Shown here: positions 7,667-15,853 of the stretch, one piece after another
Numbering within the stretch: the first letter of the stretch is position 1
How the letters are laid out: each line of letters starts with the position of its first letter
Translations under genes and position numbers: made by a program
The notes under the pieces: model-generated
What the model was told of the DNA's origin: nothing
Seen by the model: the letters and a program-made list of their open reading frames with translations, nothing else
Databases searched by the model: none
NCBI GenBank assembly: GCA_937918935.1
Contig: CAKZSI010000019.1
Coordinates: 1-64,000 of the forward strand
Reading direction: 5' to 3'
Length of the DNA: 64,000 nt
DNA from: an uncultured Chloroflexales bacterium
GTDB taxonomy: Bacteria > Chloroflexota > Chloroflexia > Chloroflexales > Chloroflexaceae

Positions 7667-8894
7667 AGAGTGGTCCGGTCAGCATGGCTTCCAGTTCGGC
7701 GCCGGCGGGGTACTCGTGGTCGCCGGGGGGGACAATCAGTAGCCCGTTGGCGCCGCGGAGGGAGAGCAGGCGCGAACTGCCCTGCGCGCCTGTCGTTGTC
7801 GCGATCAGGCGCCCACCGGCCCGGCGCACCATGATGCGCTGGTACTCGGGGCGATCAGGGGCAGGGTGCACCGGCGCAGCAAGAGTGACGCGCACGCGGG
7901 GGCGCATAGGCCGCGTGTCGCCCTGCAGGGTGCGCAGCGCCGGGCGCACAAAGACCTCGAACGAAACCAGCGATGAAACCGGGTAGCCGGGCAGCCCAAA
8001 GATCAGTTTGTCGCCGGCGGTGGCAAAGGTCGTGGGTTTGCCCGGCTTGAAGGCCACCCGTCCAAAATGTATCGTCCCAATCTCGGCCAGGACGGTCTTA
8101 ATCAGATCGCGCGTCCCCATACTCGCGCCGCCGCTGGTGATCAGCATGTCAGCCTGCTCCAGACCGCGTAGGACGGCCTCCCGCTGCGTAGCCAGATCGT
8201 CGCGGGCAATGCCGAGCGAGCGCGCCGTACAGCCGGCCTCGCGAACCGCGGCGAGCAGGGCGTAGCGGTTCGAGTCGCGCACGCCACCAGCGGGGCGCGG
8301 CGTCCCCGGTTCAACGATCTCGTCGCCAGTGGAGAGCACGGCCACGCGGGGCCGGCGGTACACCCGCGCGCGGGTGAGACCAAGGGCGGCCAGCAATCCC
8401 ACCTCGGGCGGGCCGAGCAGCGTTCCCTGCTCCAGCACTACCGCGCCGCGCTCAATGTCTTGCCCCGCCGTATGCACATAGTCGCCCGGCCGCACGGCGC
8501 GTTGGACACGTAGCACGCCGTCACGCTCCTCGGTCAACTCCACGGGGATCATGGCATCGGCTCCGGCGGGCATAGGCGCGCCGGTCATGATCCGCGCGGC
8601 CATGCCAGGGCCGATGACCAGATTCGGGGTGACGCCGGCGGTCAACTCAGCCACCACGCGGCGCTCGGCCAGTCCATCGGCAGCCCGCAGGGCATAACCG
8701 TCCATCGCTGCTCGAGGGCTATCGGGAACAGCCTCGGGCGAGCGAATGGTCTCGGCCAGCACGCGCCCATCAGCGGTAAGGGCGTCAACCTCCTCGATTT
8801 CGAGAGGTGCAGCGTGGGAGAGAATCAGGTGCTGCGCCTCGTCAATAGACACCAGCGGATAGGGTGACTCGTGCGGCATCTCGTGCATAAGCAT
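7656..8894 (-). CDS. moeA: Molybdopterin molybdenumtransferase
   Basis: The 412-residue protein has the MoeA order of domains. They are an N-terminal region with SPEAVPDSPRAAMDGYALR, the MoCF-binding domain with LSTGDEIVEPG and TSGGASMGTRD, and a C-terminal domain after LPGYPVSSLVSFEVFV. It inserts molybdate into adenylylated molybdopterin in the cytosol. Several ATG codons cluster at the start (8894, 8888, 8879); the longest is given. It overlaps aroB by 11 bp downstream and follows the sensor kinase by about 45 bp. Confidence 0.95.
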   Translation of the reverse strand: MLMHEMPHESPYPLVSIDEAQHLILSHAAPLEIEEVDALTADGRVLAETIRSPEAVPDSPRAAMDGYALRAADGLAERRVVAELTAGVTPNLVIGPGMAARIMTGAPMPAGADAMIPVELTEERDGVLRVQRAVRPGDYVHTAGQDIERGAVVLEQGTLLGPPEVGLLAALGLTRARVYRRPRVAVLSTGDEIVEPGTPRPAGGVRDSNRYALLAAVREAGCTARSLGIARDDLATQREAVLRGLEQADMLITSGGASMGTRDLIKTVLAEIGTIHFGRVAFKPGKPTTFATAGDKLIFGLPGYPVSSLVSFEVFVRPALRTLQGDTRPMRPRVRVTLAAPVHPAPDRPEYQRIMVRRAGGRLIATTTGAQGSSRLLSLRGANGLLIVPPGDHEYPAGAELEAMLTGPLYDN

Positions 8895-8938
8895 ACTCCG
8901 GAGGCGAGCGGCGCCGGTGTTGCCATACTCTCAGTATT

Positions 8939-10408
8939 CTACCACGGGAGCGTGAAGCGCACCGTAGTGCCCTGACCGGGCGTACTCTCGGCCCAGATGC
9001 GCCCGCCGTGGGCCTCGACAATGCGCCGGGCAATGGCGAGGCCCAGGCCCGCGCCGCCGCTGGCCCGCGCGCGTGAAGGGTCGGCCCGGTAGAAGCGGTC
9101 GAAGATCCGCGGCAGATCCTCTGGCGCGATGCCGGTTCCGGTGTCGAGCACCTCGAAGAGTGCCTCGGACGGGCCGGCCCGCACGGCCAGGGTCACCACT
9201 CCGCCCGGGGGGGTGTGGCGCAGGGCATTGCTGACCAGGTTCCCAAGGACCTGGGCGATGCGCTGGGGGTCGGCGTTCAACTCCGGCACGGTTTCGGTCT
9301 CGACGCGCATCGTGATGTTCCGCTCCGCGGCCTGATGGGCGAAGGAGGCGCGGGCGTCCTCCAGCAGCCGCGCGGGGATGACCGGCTCAACGTGCAGGGC
9401 CAGTTGACCGGTATCGGCCAGGGCCAGCAGGCGCAGGTCCTCCACCAGGCGCTCCAGCAGCGCCACCTTATCGAGCAGGCCGTCAATCTGTTCGGCCTCG
9501 GCGCGATACACGCCGTCCTGGATGCCTTCCAGGCGGCCCTTGATAATCGAGAGGGGGGTGCGCAACTCGTGGGCCACATCGGCGGTAAGCTGGCGACGCT
9601 GGCGGTCGGAGTCCTCCAGAGCATCGGCCATCTGGTTGAAGCTGCGGGCCAGGTCGGCCACCTCGCGCACCAGGCCCGGTTGCACGCGCACCTGGAGATT
9701 GCCGGCGGCCATCGAGCGGGCTGCTGCGTCAAGCTGGCGCAGGGGGGTGCTGATACGGCTCGAGAAGAAAGCTGCCAGGGCGATCAGGATGGCCGCCAGG
9801 GCCGCGCCTGCCCCCAGAATGCCGCGGGCGAGCAGGTCGGCGCGCGGCTGCTCACCAGGCGCGCCGCGGTAGACCAGCACCAGCGCGCCGACCTGCTCGC
9901 CCCGGAGGGTGATGGGTACCGAGCGCACGGTCATGCCGTCGCCGTGGCTGATGGGTAGCGGGACGTCACCGGGCGCAACGATGCTGGCAGGTGCTGGTGG
10001 GGGTGGCAGAGCTTCACCTGGAGATGCCGAACGCATCGTGACCACGCGGCCCTGGGCGTCTTCGCGAGCCGTCGGTTCCGCTCGCTGCGGGTGGGATGCC
10101 GAACGCATCGTGACCACGCGGCCCTGGGCATCGAGCAGGGCCACGCTTTCCAGATTGGCGGACTGCAGTTCGCGCTCGATCGCGCGCAGCCTGATGTCAA
10201 CGCCGTTCCAGGAACCGTTGCGCTCGTAGAGGCGGGCCAGCCGGCGCGCCTCGGTGCGGGCCAGTACTTCGGGTCGCAGGCCCCACTCGGCCCGGGCGCG
10301 CTGCTCGTTCTGCCCGGCCAGCCAGAAGAGCAACAACATTCCGCCCACCCCGAGCACGATCACCAGGGTGAAGGCGGTCAACATCAGGCTAAAAATACGT
10401 GGACGCAT
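8939..10408 (-). CDS. Membrane sensor histidine kinase (HAMP, HisKA, HATPase)
   Basis: This classic two-component kinase has an N-terminal TM (about 7-30), an extracytoplasmic sensor region, a second TM (about 195-215) and a HAMP domain. The HisKA H-box is DVAHELRTPLSIIKGR, followed by N-box NLVSNALRHTPPG, DTGTGIAPEDLPRIFDRF and GGAGLGLAIARRI. I start it at the ATG at 10408 (MRPRIFSL). The open frame continues upstream to 10540, but that part reads through a family A repeat and is not protein-like. The sensor region contains a 24-residue tandem duplication. The cognate response regulator lies upstream across a 210-bp repeat-containing gap. Confidence 0.93.
   Translation of the reverse strand: MRPRIFSLMLTAFTLVIVLGVGGMLLLFWLAGQNEQRARAEWGLRPEVLARTEARRLARLYERNGSWNGVDIRLRAIERELQSANLESVALLDAQGRVVTMRSASHPQRAEPTAREDAQGRVVTMRSASPGEALPPPPAPASIVAPGDVPLPISHGDGMTVRSVPITLRGEQVGALVLVYRGAPGEQPRADLLARGILGAGAALAAILIALAAFFSSRISTPLRQLDAAARSMAAGNLQVRVQPGLVREVADLARSFNQMADALEDSDRQRRQLTADVAHELRTPLSIIKGRLEGIQDGVYRAEAEQIDGLLDKVALLERLVEDLRLLALADTGQLALHVEPVIPARLLEDARASFAHQAAERNITMRVETETVPELNADPQRIAQVLGNLVSNALRHTPPGGVVTLAVRAGPSEALFEVLDTGTGIAPEDLPRIFDRFYRADPSRARASGGAGLGLAIARRIVEAHGGRIWAESTPGQGTTVRFTLPW
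10023..10129 (-). repeat. In-gene 35-bp duplication in the kinase sensor domain
   Basis: The same 35 bases occur at 10023-10057 and 10095-10129, a period of 72 bp (24 codons). Both copies encode DAQGRVVTMRSAS within the extracytoplasmic region, so the reading frame is preserved. It looks like a recent tandem duplication. Confidence 0.9.
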
Positions 10409-10618
10409 AAGACCATTTCGGATTGTAGATGTTAGAGCACTGAACGCAATGCTTGATCCACAGAGAATCCTGATTGGGACGGCCCTGCCCTCCCGAACCC
10501 TCCCGGCAGGCAGGGGGATGGGGAAACCTGGTTTCCCCATCCCCCTTCAGGCAGCGTAGGGAGCGCTGGCGCCCCGCTCCCGGGCAGGGGCGTGAGGAAA
10601 TGTAGTGTCCCCACCTCG
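10409..10618. repeat. Family A repeats between response regulator and kinase
   Basis: The 210-bp gap contains a well-preserved family A copy (GGGGAAACCTGGTTTCCCC near 10519-10537) and a degenerate one at about 10594-10612. No gene is present. Confidence 0.75.
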
Positions 10619-11317
10619 CTACACTGGCGACTCAGCAAACTTATAGCCTACACCATAGACCGTCAAAATGTAACGTGGGGCGGCGGGGTCAGGCTCGATT
10701 TTGCGGCGCAGATTCTTGATATGCGCGTCAATCGTGCGGTCGTAGCCGGTGTAGCAGGTGTCGTAGACCCGTTCGAGCAACTGGGTGCGGGTGAAGGGCC
10801 GGCCCGGTTCGCGCGCGAGGACTGCCAGCAGGTCAAACTCGGTGGCGGTCAACTCAATCGACTCGCCGCCGCGGCGGACGCTGCGGCGCTCGAGGTCAAT
10901 GCTCAGGTCACCGCGGTGGATCACGCTGGCTGGCGTGCCCGCGTCCTCGCTTCGGCGCAGCACAGCGCGGACGCGGGCCACCAGTTCGCGCGGGCTGAAG
11001 GGCTTGGTGATGTAGTCGTCGGCCCCCAGTTCCAGGCCGATCAGCCGGTCGGTCTCCTCGACGCGCGCGGTGAGCATAATGATCGGCAGCTTGCGCGTGG
11101 CCGGGTCCTGCCGCAGCACACGGGTAACATCCAGGCCGTCCATCCCCGGCAGCATCAGGTCAAGCACCATAAGCGCCGGGCGCTCCAGCCGGGCCACGCG
11201 CAGCGCGGTTGGCCCATCGCCTGCGGTAATGACGCGAAACCCGGCCCGGTCGAGGTAATCGCGGGCGATCTGCACGATGCCCGGCTCGTCATCAACTACG
11301 AGAATGGTGCGGGTCAT
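10619..11317 (-). CDS. OmpR-family response regulator
   Basis: The 232-residue protein has a receiver domain and a C-terminal winged helix. The receiver has the acidic pair DDEPG near residues 9-10, the phospho-acceptor Asp in LMVLDLMLPGMDG and Lys in YITKPFSPREL. The winged helix includes IELTATEFDLLAVLAREPGR and YDRTIDAHIKNLRRKIEPDP. It is a DNA-binding partner of the kinase encoded immediately downstream. The target genes are unknown; the His-rich membrane protein upstream is one possibility. Confidence 0.95.
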   Translation of the reverse strand: MTRTILVVDDEPGIVQIARDYLDRAGFRVITAGDGPTALRVARLERPALMVLDLMLPGMDGLDVTRVLRQDPATRKLPIIMLTARVEETDRLIGLELGADDYITKPFSPRELVARVRAVLRRSEDAGTPASVIHRGDLSIDLERRSVRRGGESIELTATEFDLLAVLAREPGRPFTRTQLLERVYDTCYTGYDRTIDAHIKNLRRKIEPDPAAPRYILTVYGVGYKFAESPV

Positions 11318-11337
11318 ACGCTTCTCGTTTGTCGCCG

Positions 11338-11585
11338 GGCGGGGTACACAAAAACACGGTTTACCCCCCGCCCCTGGCAGTGGCGCTAGCGACCCGGTGC
11401 GGGTTGAAGAAGTATGGGGAACCCGAGGTTGCCCATACCCCGGCCCGCCGGTTCAAGAACTGTGGGGAACCGCGGGTTCCTCAGATCCCGGCCCGCCGGG
11501 GTGAGAAGCATAGGGAACCCCGGCGCCACATGCCCCGGCCCGCCGGTTGGCGCGAAGTGGGGAACCCCGGGTTTCCCGCTTTCCT
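11338..11585. repeat. Tandem array of about four 48-bp family A-type units
   Basis: From about 11405 to 11585 a unit of roughly 46-48 bp repeats four times (starts near 11413, 11460, 11508 and 11556). Each unit contains a GGGGAACC-type palindrome followed by CCGGCCCGCCGG. A more diverged copy precedes it near 11338. Units abut without unique spacers, so it is a minisatellite and not a CRISPR. Confidence 0.85.
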
Positions 11586-11590
11586 GTCTC

Positions 11591-12037
11591 CTACTCCACG
11601 CGCGGATCGTGCCCGGCGGGCGTGGTGGGGCCGGTCGGCGCAGGTGGAGCGGCTGGCGGCTGGTTGCCGCGACCCTGCTGGAAGAGGCGCAGCAACAACC
11701 AGGCCAGCAGGGCCAGTGCGGCCAGTTGGGTCAGTGCTTGCAACAGCTTGAAGCCGAAACCGAGCCAGGGCCAGAAGAAGCCGCCGGGATGCCGGTCGAA
11801 GCGATGACGCTCGACGTGATGCTTCCACTGCGGTGGCGCAAAGGGTGGCGGTGCATCGGGGCCGCGGCCTTCAAAGCGCCCATGAGGGGCGGGCGGGACG
11901 AATGCCTCTGGCGCCCGGACCACCATCACCCCCGGGCGGGGCAGCCAGGCGCTAACCAGTGCGCCCAGGCTGATAACCAGGGCCAGGCTTGCCACTGCGA
12001 GGGCGACGAGGCCCAACCAGTTACGTGTACGTTCCAT
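11591..12037 (-). CDS. Small His-rich two-TM membrane protein
   Basis: The 148-residue protein has one hydrophobic helix near the N-terminus (about 8-31) and another at about 95-117. Between them lies a Pro- and His-rich segment (KHHVERHRFDRHPGG around 73-87) that could bind metal. The C-terminus is Pro/Ala rich. I do not recognise a family. It lies upstream of, and in the same direction as, the response regulator and kinase, separated by the 48-bp repeat array. A role as an accessory or target of that system is only suggested by position. Confidence 0.6.
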   Translation of the reverse strand: MERTRNWLGLVALAVASLALVISLGALVSAWLPRPGVMVVRAPEAFVPPAPHGRFEGRGPDAPPPFAPPQWKHHVERHRFDRHPGGFFWPWLGFGFKLLQALTQLAALALLAWLLLRLFQQGRGNQPPAAPPAPTGPTTPAGHDPRVE

Positions 12038-12472
12038 TACCAGAGACCTCCGTCAATCGTCGCGCCATCCAACGGTTTCGCGGCGTGGCCTTTTGCATAA
12101 CCTCTGGGGGAGGTGCAGAGGGCCGCGCCCTCCGCGATCCACCGGTTCCACCAGAAACGGCAGACGGACCATTGTTTCGTCAGGAAGTGCGCCCGCCGCG
12201 GGCGGAACAGGGGAATTGCGGGCAGGCGGAGCCTTTCCGCGCCGCTCCAACAGTAACTCAGAAGTGAACCATGCCGTAGCATGGTTCAGCCCCGGGCGTT
12301 GCCGCTTGACGGTTTGGGGTGGTTGCCGAAGGGACTGGCCCTTCAGCAACCACCCTGCTGCCCGGTGGAACGGGCAGACTGTCAAGCTGATTTGAACCAT
12401 GCCGTTATGGTACAGATGAATTGTGAAGCGAGTATGAAGAGGTGTGGGAGGGATTCGGCAATCCGTGGCGCG
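12038..12472. repeat. 435-bp noncoding region with palindromes
   Basis: No gene is supported. It holds a perfect 10-bp hairpin TGAACCATGC-cgta-GCATGGTTCA (12265-12288), a partial second copy at about 12394-12412, and a GC-rich family B-like stretch near 12103-12140. Confidence 0.6.
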
Positions 12473-13216
12473 CTATACCGGCGGCCAGGGCACGTTGGGC
12501 CCCGGGCCAGGCGGCGGAAAGACGCCGCTATTGAGCAGGTGGTCAAGGCGGCGTCGCAGGGCGCGAACCTCGACGTTATCCAGCAAATCGCCAAGGGTCT
12601 GGGCGACGGCGTCGCCGGCATCGAGCCGGGCGCGGAAGGCGCGCAAGGCGGTGATCACCTCGGGGGGCAGGCTCTCGCCGACGAAATCCCACAGCACAGT
12701 GCGCAGCTTTGGCTCGTGGTGAAAACAGATCCCGTGGTCAATGGCCCAGAGCCGCCCATCGAGGCCCTTGAGGGCGTGGCCGCTCTTGCGATCGGCGTTG
12801 TTGATCAGGCAGTCGAAGGCGCACAAACGCCGGATGGTTGATTCGTAGCCCCCTTCCTTGAGCATGGTGAAAAGGTGGGCATCCTCATCGTTGGCAATGA
12901 ACATCTGCACCATACCGATGCCATAGGGGCCATCGCGGAGCACGGTGGGGGGCACCAGCCCAAAGCCGAGGGCCTCGGACACCAGGTACGCCGCCACCTC
13001 GCGGCGATACAGGGTGCCACGGGTGAAATCCCAGAGCGGGCGCTCGCCGCGACGCGGTTTGTAAACTGCGAGGACCTGGAGTTCCTCATAGGTAATGGTT
13101 GCGAGCAGCGTATAGTTGCTGCTGTAGGGCAGGGTGGTTTCGATCGCCATATCACCCTTCGCCAGCGCTTCCAACACCCGGGATACCTCGATGGCCTGAG
13201 GCTGCTGCTCGTTCAT
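12473..13216 (-). CDS. SCO1664-family kinase-like protein (PI3/PI4-kinase-like fold)
   Basis: The 247-residue protein matches the SCO1664 family. Recognisable stretches are VYKPRRGERPLWDF (a likely nucleotide-binding Lys), the middle segment LCAFDCLINNADRKSGHAL (catalytic-loop-like Asp/Asn) and LWAIDHGICFHHEPKLR (metal-binding-like Asp/His). These are the hallmarks of a remote phosphatidylinositol-kinase or HipA-like ATP site. In Actinobacteria this family sits with DUF3090 and an MSMEG_4193-type phosphatase, as it does here. The substrate is unknown. It is separated from DUF3090 by 233 bp containing repeats. Confidence 0.88.
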   Translation of the reverse strand: MNEQQPQAIEVSRVLEALAKGDMAIETTLPYSSNYTLLATITYEELQVLAVYKPRRGERPLWDFTRGTLYRREVAAYLVSEALGFGLVPPTVLRDGPYGIGMVQMFIANDEDAHLFTMLKEGGYESTIRRLCAFDCLINNADRKSGHALKGLDGRLWAIDHGICFHHEPKLRTVLWDFVGESLPPEVITALRAFRARLDAGDAVAQTLGDLLDNVEVRALRRRLDHLLNSGVFPPPGPGPNVPWPPV

Positions 13217-13449
13217 AGCTGCGTTTGCTCAGTATTCCAGTCAGACCTGGTCTCGCTGCGCGCCCCGTTACGCACCCTTTCGGGGAGCGCGGCCTTCCTC
13301 CTGCCCAATGGGGAACAGACAGTAGCGCAACTTTCCAATGTTGCGCGGGCAGGGGAAACCCGGTTTCTCTACGCCCCTGCCCAGTGGAAGCGCCTGGAAG
13401 AGCAGGCTCTCTCCACGCCCCTGACGGCCCAACCCGGTGGCATCAGAGT
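13217..13449. repeat. Family A repeat copy in the trio
   Basis: The gap holds a family A copy (GGGGAAACCCGGTTTCTC near 13351-13369) followed by the common CTACGCCCCTGCCCAGTGG flank. No gene is seen. Confidence 0.7.
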
Positions 13450-13980
13450 TCAGGGTTCGCCGCTGACCGGGCCATGGCCGTTGCGTTGGGGACAGAAATG
13501 GCCCGACGGATCGATCGGGCGGCCACAGTTACCGCAGATGGCCCGCCCGGCGGCCACCACCTGGGCGGCGTGGCTGCTCAAGGCGCGCATCTGGGGCCGG
13601 GTCGCCGAGAAACGCGCGGTTGGCTGTTCGTTCTCATCATCGCTGATCCCCTGGATCAGCAAAACGATCAGATCGCGTTCGGTATCGTAACCCAATCCCA
13701 TCTGGCCAACGCGGAACTCCGGTTCCAGCGGCTCTTCCAGACTCATATTGGTCACGAGCAAGTCATCGGAGGTGGCGAGGCGCGGGTTCTTCTCGGCCAG
13801 GCTGTCAAGCAGGCGCCCGATCGCTTCCGCGAGGGCGCGAACCTGCTCCTTCTCGGCGAGCAGGGTGATCAACCGCGATCCCCGGCGCGCCTGCATGTAG
13901 AAGACGCGCTGGCCCTTGGGACCAACGGCCCCCACGGTGATCCGCTGCACCGCATCCAGATCGTAGGTAAACTCAGACAT
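13450..13980 (-). CDS. DUF3090 family protein
   Basis: The 176-residue protein reads as DUF3090: FTYDLDAVQRITVGAVGPKG at the start, then FYMQARRG and the LLAEKEQVRALAEAI helix. The C-terminus has a zinc-knuckle-like CGNCGRPIDPSGHFCP. No biochemical activity is established for the family as far as I know. Its start overlaps the upstream phosphatase gene by 8 bp, so the two are co-translated. Confidence 0.92.
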   Translation of the reverse strand: MSEFTYDLDAVQRITVGAVGPKGQRVFYMQARRGSRLITLLAEKEQVRALAEAIGRLLDSLAEKNPRLATSDDLLVTNMSLEEPLEPEFRVGQMGLGYDTERDLIVLLIQGISDDENEQPTARFSATRPQMRALSSHAAQVVAAGRAICGNCGRPIDPSGHFCPQRNGHGPVSGEP

Positions 13981-14725
13981 GCTCCTGCTCTAGGTGCTCC
14001 GCCTCCGGCAAAGGGCCTTCGCCGTTGCCAGCGGCAGGGCTCTCGGTGGAGGGCGTCGGGGTGGCGGCCTCGGCGCCCTCCGCGGGTTGCCCGGTTGCGG
14101 CAGGGGACTCGGGCTTCGGGCGCAGATGGGCGAGGGAGCCGGTTTCGTTAAACGCCAGCAGGCGCGGTCCCATACGCTCAAACGCGATCGCGGTCAGCGA
14201 AGCCGGATTGATCACCAGCCGTTGAAACAGGTCGATGTGCATGCCCACGTAGTAAGCAATCGCCAGCTTGATAATATCGGCGTGTGAAACGACGGCGATG
14301 ATTTGCCCGGGGTGCAGCGCCCGCAGGCGGTCAAGGGCCTGCACCATGCGCATCTGGGCCTCGCCGAGGGTCTCGCCGTTGGGAAAGCGGGTGCCGCTCG
14401 GGTAGTGCTGGACGCCCGGCCACAACTCGTGTTTGTAGAGTTCCTTCAACTCGGCCCCCTGCCACTCGCCGTAGCGCACCTCGCCGATCTGTTCAATCAG
14501 GCGCAACTGCAACCCGCGGGGCTGCGCGATGGCGGTAGCCGTCTCGACACAACGCTCCAGCGGGCTGGTGTAGATGGCCACGATGGGCAGATCGCCCAGC
14601 CGCTCGCTCAGCGCGGCCGCCTGTGCGCGCCCTTCGTCATTCAGATGCACGCCCGGCGTCCAGCCGGCCAGCCGTCCGTGCACCCAGTCGTTGGTTCCAT
14701 GGCGGATCAGCAGCAGCAGGGTCAC
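13973..14725 (-). CDS. Histidine phosphatase / MSMEG_4193-type phosphomutase family protein
   Basis: The 250-residue protein has the histidine-phosphatase core. The RHG motif LLIRHGTNDW is near residue 7, followed by ERCVETATAIAQ and the second catalytic His in VVSHADIIKLAIAYYVG. The C-terminal 45 residues are Pro/Ala/Glu rich and probably disordered. Members next to DUF3090 and SCO1664 are annotated as putative phosphomutases. It is the first gene of the conserved trio. The true substrate is unknown. Confidence 0.9.
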   Translation of the reverse strand: MTLLLLIRHGTNDWVHGRLAGWTPGVHLNDEGRAQAAALSERLGDLPIVAIYTSPLERCVETATAIAQPRGLQLRLIEQIGEVRYGEWQGAELKELYKHELWPGVQHYPSGTRFPNGETLGEAQMRMVQALDRLRALHPGQIIAVVSHADIIKLAIAYYVGMHIDLFQRLVINPASLTAIAFERMGPRLLAFNETGSLAHLRPKPESPAATGQPAEGAEAATPTPSTESPAAGNGEGPLPEAEHLEQEHV

Positions 14726-15125
14726 ACGGCGCTCCTTAGAGCCAATCCCGATAATCAGGTCATCCGATTATTCTGGGAGGGCTACACCCTCCCTGCCCCT
14801 CTCCTCAGAGGAAAGAGCATTCGAGGGAGGTGTCCAGACAGGCTTTTAGTGGTTCATCGGGCACGTATTTGAAGGTGGCTGGAAGCCTCCTGGAAACCCT
14901 TTTCTCAGGCTCCGCGTGTGCGTAGGGTTATCGCATACGCCACATAGCGGGTTCCATCCACCCTTCACCAGTATCATACCACAGCCCTTCAGTTCCTGAC
15001 GTGCAAATCGGGGAAATCCGGTTTCCCTACGCCGCTGCCTGATGGGAAACGGGCAGCGGCGCAGCCCGCCGGGTTGCGCGCAGGCCAGACCGGATTCCCC
15101 GACGCCCCTGTAAACTGGTTGTCGT
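14726..15125. repeat. 400-bp repeat-rich noncoding region
   Basis: It contains a family B palindrome (GGGAGGGCTACACCCTCCC near 14776-14794) and family A copies at about 15011-15029 and 15088-15100. No gene is supported. Confidence 0.65.
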
Positions 15126-15330
15126 CTACCCTTTGGGGATGCCAGCGGCGGGGGCCAGGCCCTGCCCGGCGAACTGCAACTGGTAGAGCCGGTAGTAGTA
15201 ATCGTGCCGGGCCAGCAACTCCTCGTGACTGCCGTCCTCGACCACCCGGCCCTGATGCAGCACGATGATGCGGTCAACGTGCCGGATGGTGCGACGGGCG
15301 TGAAACGGCGCACGGGAGAGAGCGCGGCGG
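15126..15330 (-). pseudogene. C-terminal remnant of an ABC exporter ATPase
   Basis: On the minus strand the frame reads TIRHVDRIIVLHQGRVVEDG, followed by SHEELLARHDYYYRLYQLQF. This is the standard C-terminus of an MsbA/MDR-type ABC transporter after the H-loop. Upstream residues (SRAPFHARR) only vaguely recall the expected RTTFVIAHRLS, and Walker A, the signature motif and the TM domain are absent. It is therefore a decayed 3' end of a gene, lying immediately upstream of the puf promoter region and pointing away from it. Confidence 0.75.
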
Positions 15331-15446
15331 CGGCATCGCAGGGAGTATAGCACCGGCGCGGAGCGAAGGGGGCAGTCATGCGACGGATGTTGAGCAAAGA
15401 TGCTCGGTTTGTAGCCGGATCGCTACTTTTTGCTTAAAGGCAACGA

Positions 15447-15475
15447 TTGACAATTTTTCTTGCCTTCTATATAAT
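15447..15475 (+). promoter_or_regulatory. Consensus sigma-70 promoter upstream of pufBA
   Basis: TTGACA (15447-15452) and TATAAT (15470-15475) are separated by exactly 17 bp, a perfect consensus, inside an AT-rich patch that is rare in this GC-rich window. It is about 150 bp before pufB. Confidence 0.8.
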
Positions 15476-15487
15476 TTAGGGCAGTAT

Positions 15488-15510
15488 AAGGTATTTACAT
15501 CCTATACCTT
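15488..15510. promoter_or_regulatory. Operator-like inverted repeat at the puf promoter
   Basis: AAGGTAT (15488-15494) and ATACCTT (15504-15510) form a perfect 7-bp dyad with a 9-nt spacer, starting about 6 bp after the predicted transcription start. The position suits a repressor site for light or oxygen control of the antenna genes; the factor is unknown. Confidence 0.6.
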
Positions 15511-15623
15511 TCCCGCTGTGCAACTCCCGCCGTGAGGGTGAAGGGAGGGGCATGCAACGCCAGGGTTGTAAGGTGTGCCTGGCGCGCGGTCAGTGGTCCC
15601 CTGTAGTAGCTGGAGGTTCATCC

Positions 15624-15794
15624 ATGCGCGAAGAAGACAATCTGGTCCCCCCGAAATGGCGGTCGCTGTTCAACAACCAGGACTGGCTGATGCATGACAT
15701 CGTCGTGAAGTCGTTCTGGGCCTTTGGCGTGATCGCCGCGATCGCGCACCTGCTGGTCTGGCTGTGGCGTCCGTGGTTAAGCGCCGGCCTCTGA
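15624..15794 (+). CDS. pufB: Light-harvesting complex beta subunit
   Basis: The 56-residue polypeptide has a polar N-terminus (MREEDNLVPPKWRSLFNNQD), one transmembrane helix (about 29-47) with the bacteriochlorophyll-ligating His in IAAIAHLLVWLW, and a short WRPWL end. It closely resembles Chloroflexales B808-866 / Roseiflexus antenna beta chains. I start it at 15624 because GGAGG lies at 15611-15615; the frame is open further upstream to 15552 but that part is not antenna-like. It sits in the cytoplasmic membrane around the reaction centre and is followed by pufA. Confidence 0.95.
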   Translation: MREEDNLVPPKWRSLFNNQDWLMHDIVVKSFWAFGVIAAIAHLLVWLWRPWLSAGL

Positions 15795-15853
15795 TGCCGG
15801 TTGAGCGGGTGTAGTCGTTTTAATGGTTTGCCTTCCAACGTAAGGAGCGGCCT

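Noticed and set aside
10409..10540. 44-residue N-terminal extension of the sensor kinase beginning MGKPGFP
   Set aside because: It is translated from a family A repeat; the ATG at 10408 directly precedes the expected membrane helix.
11405..11585. CRISPR array
   Set aside because: The 48-bp units abut without unique spacers, contain imperfect copies and have no cas genes nearby.
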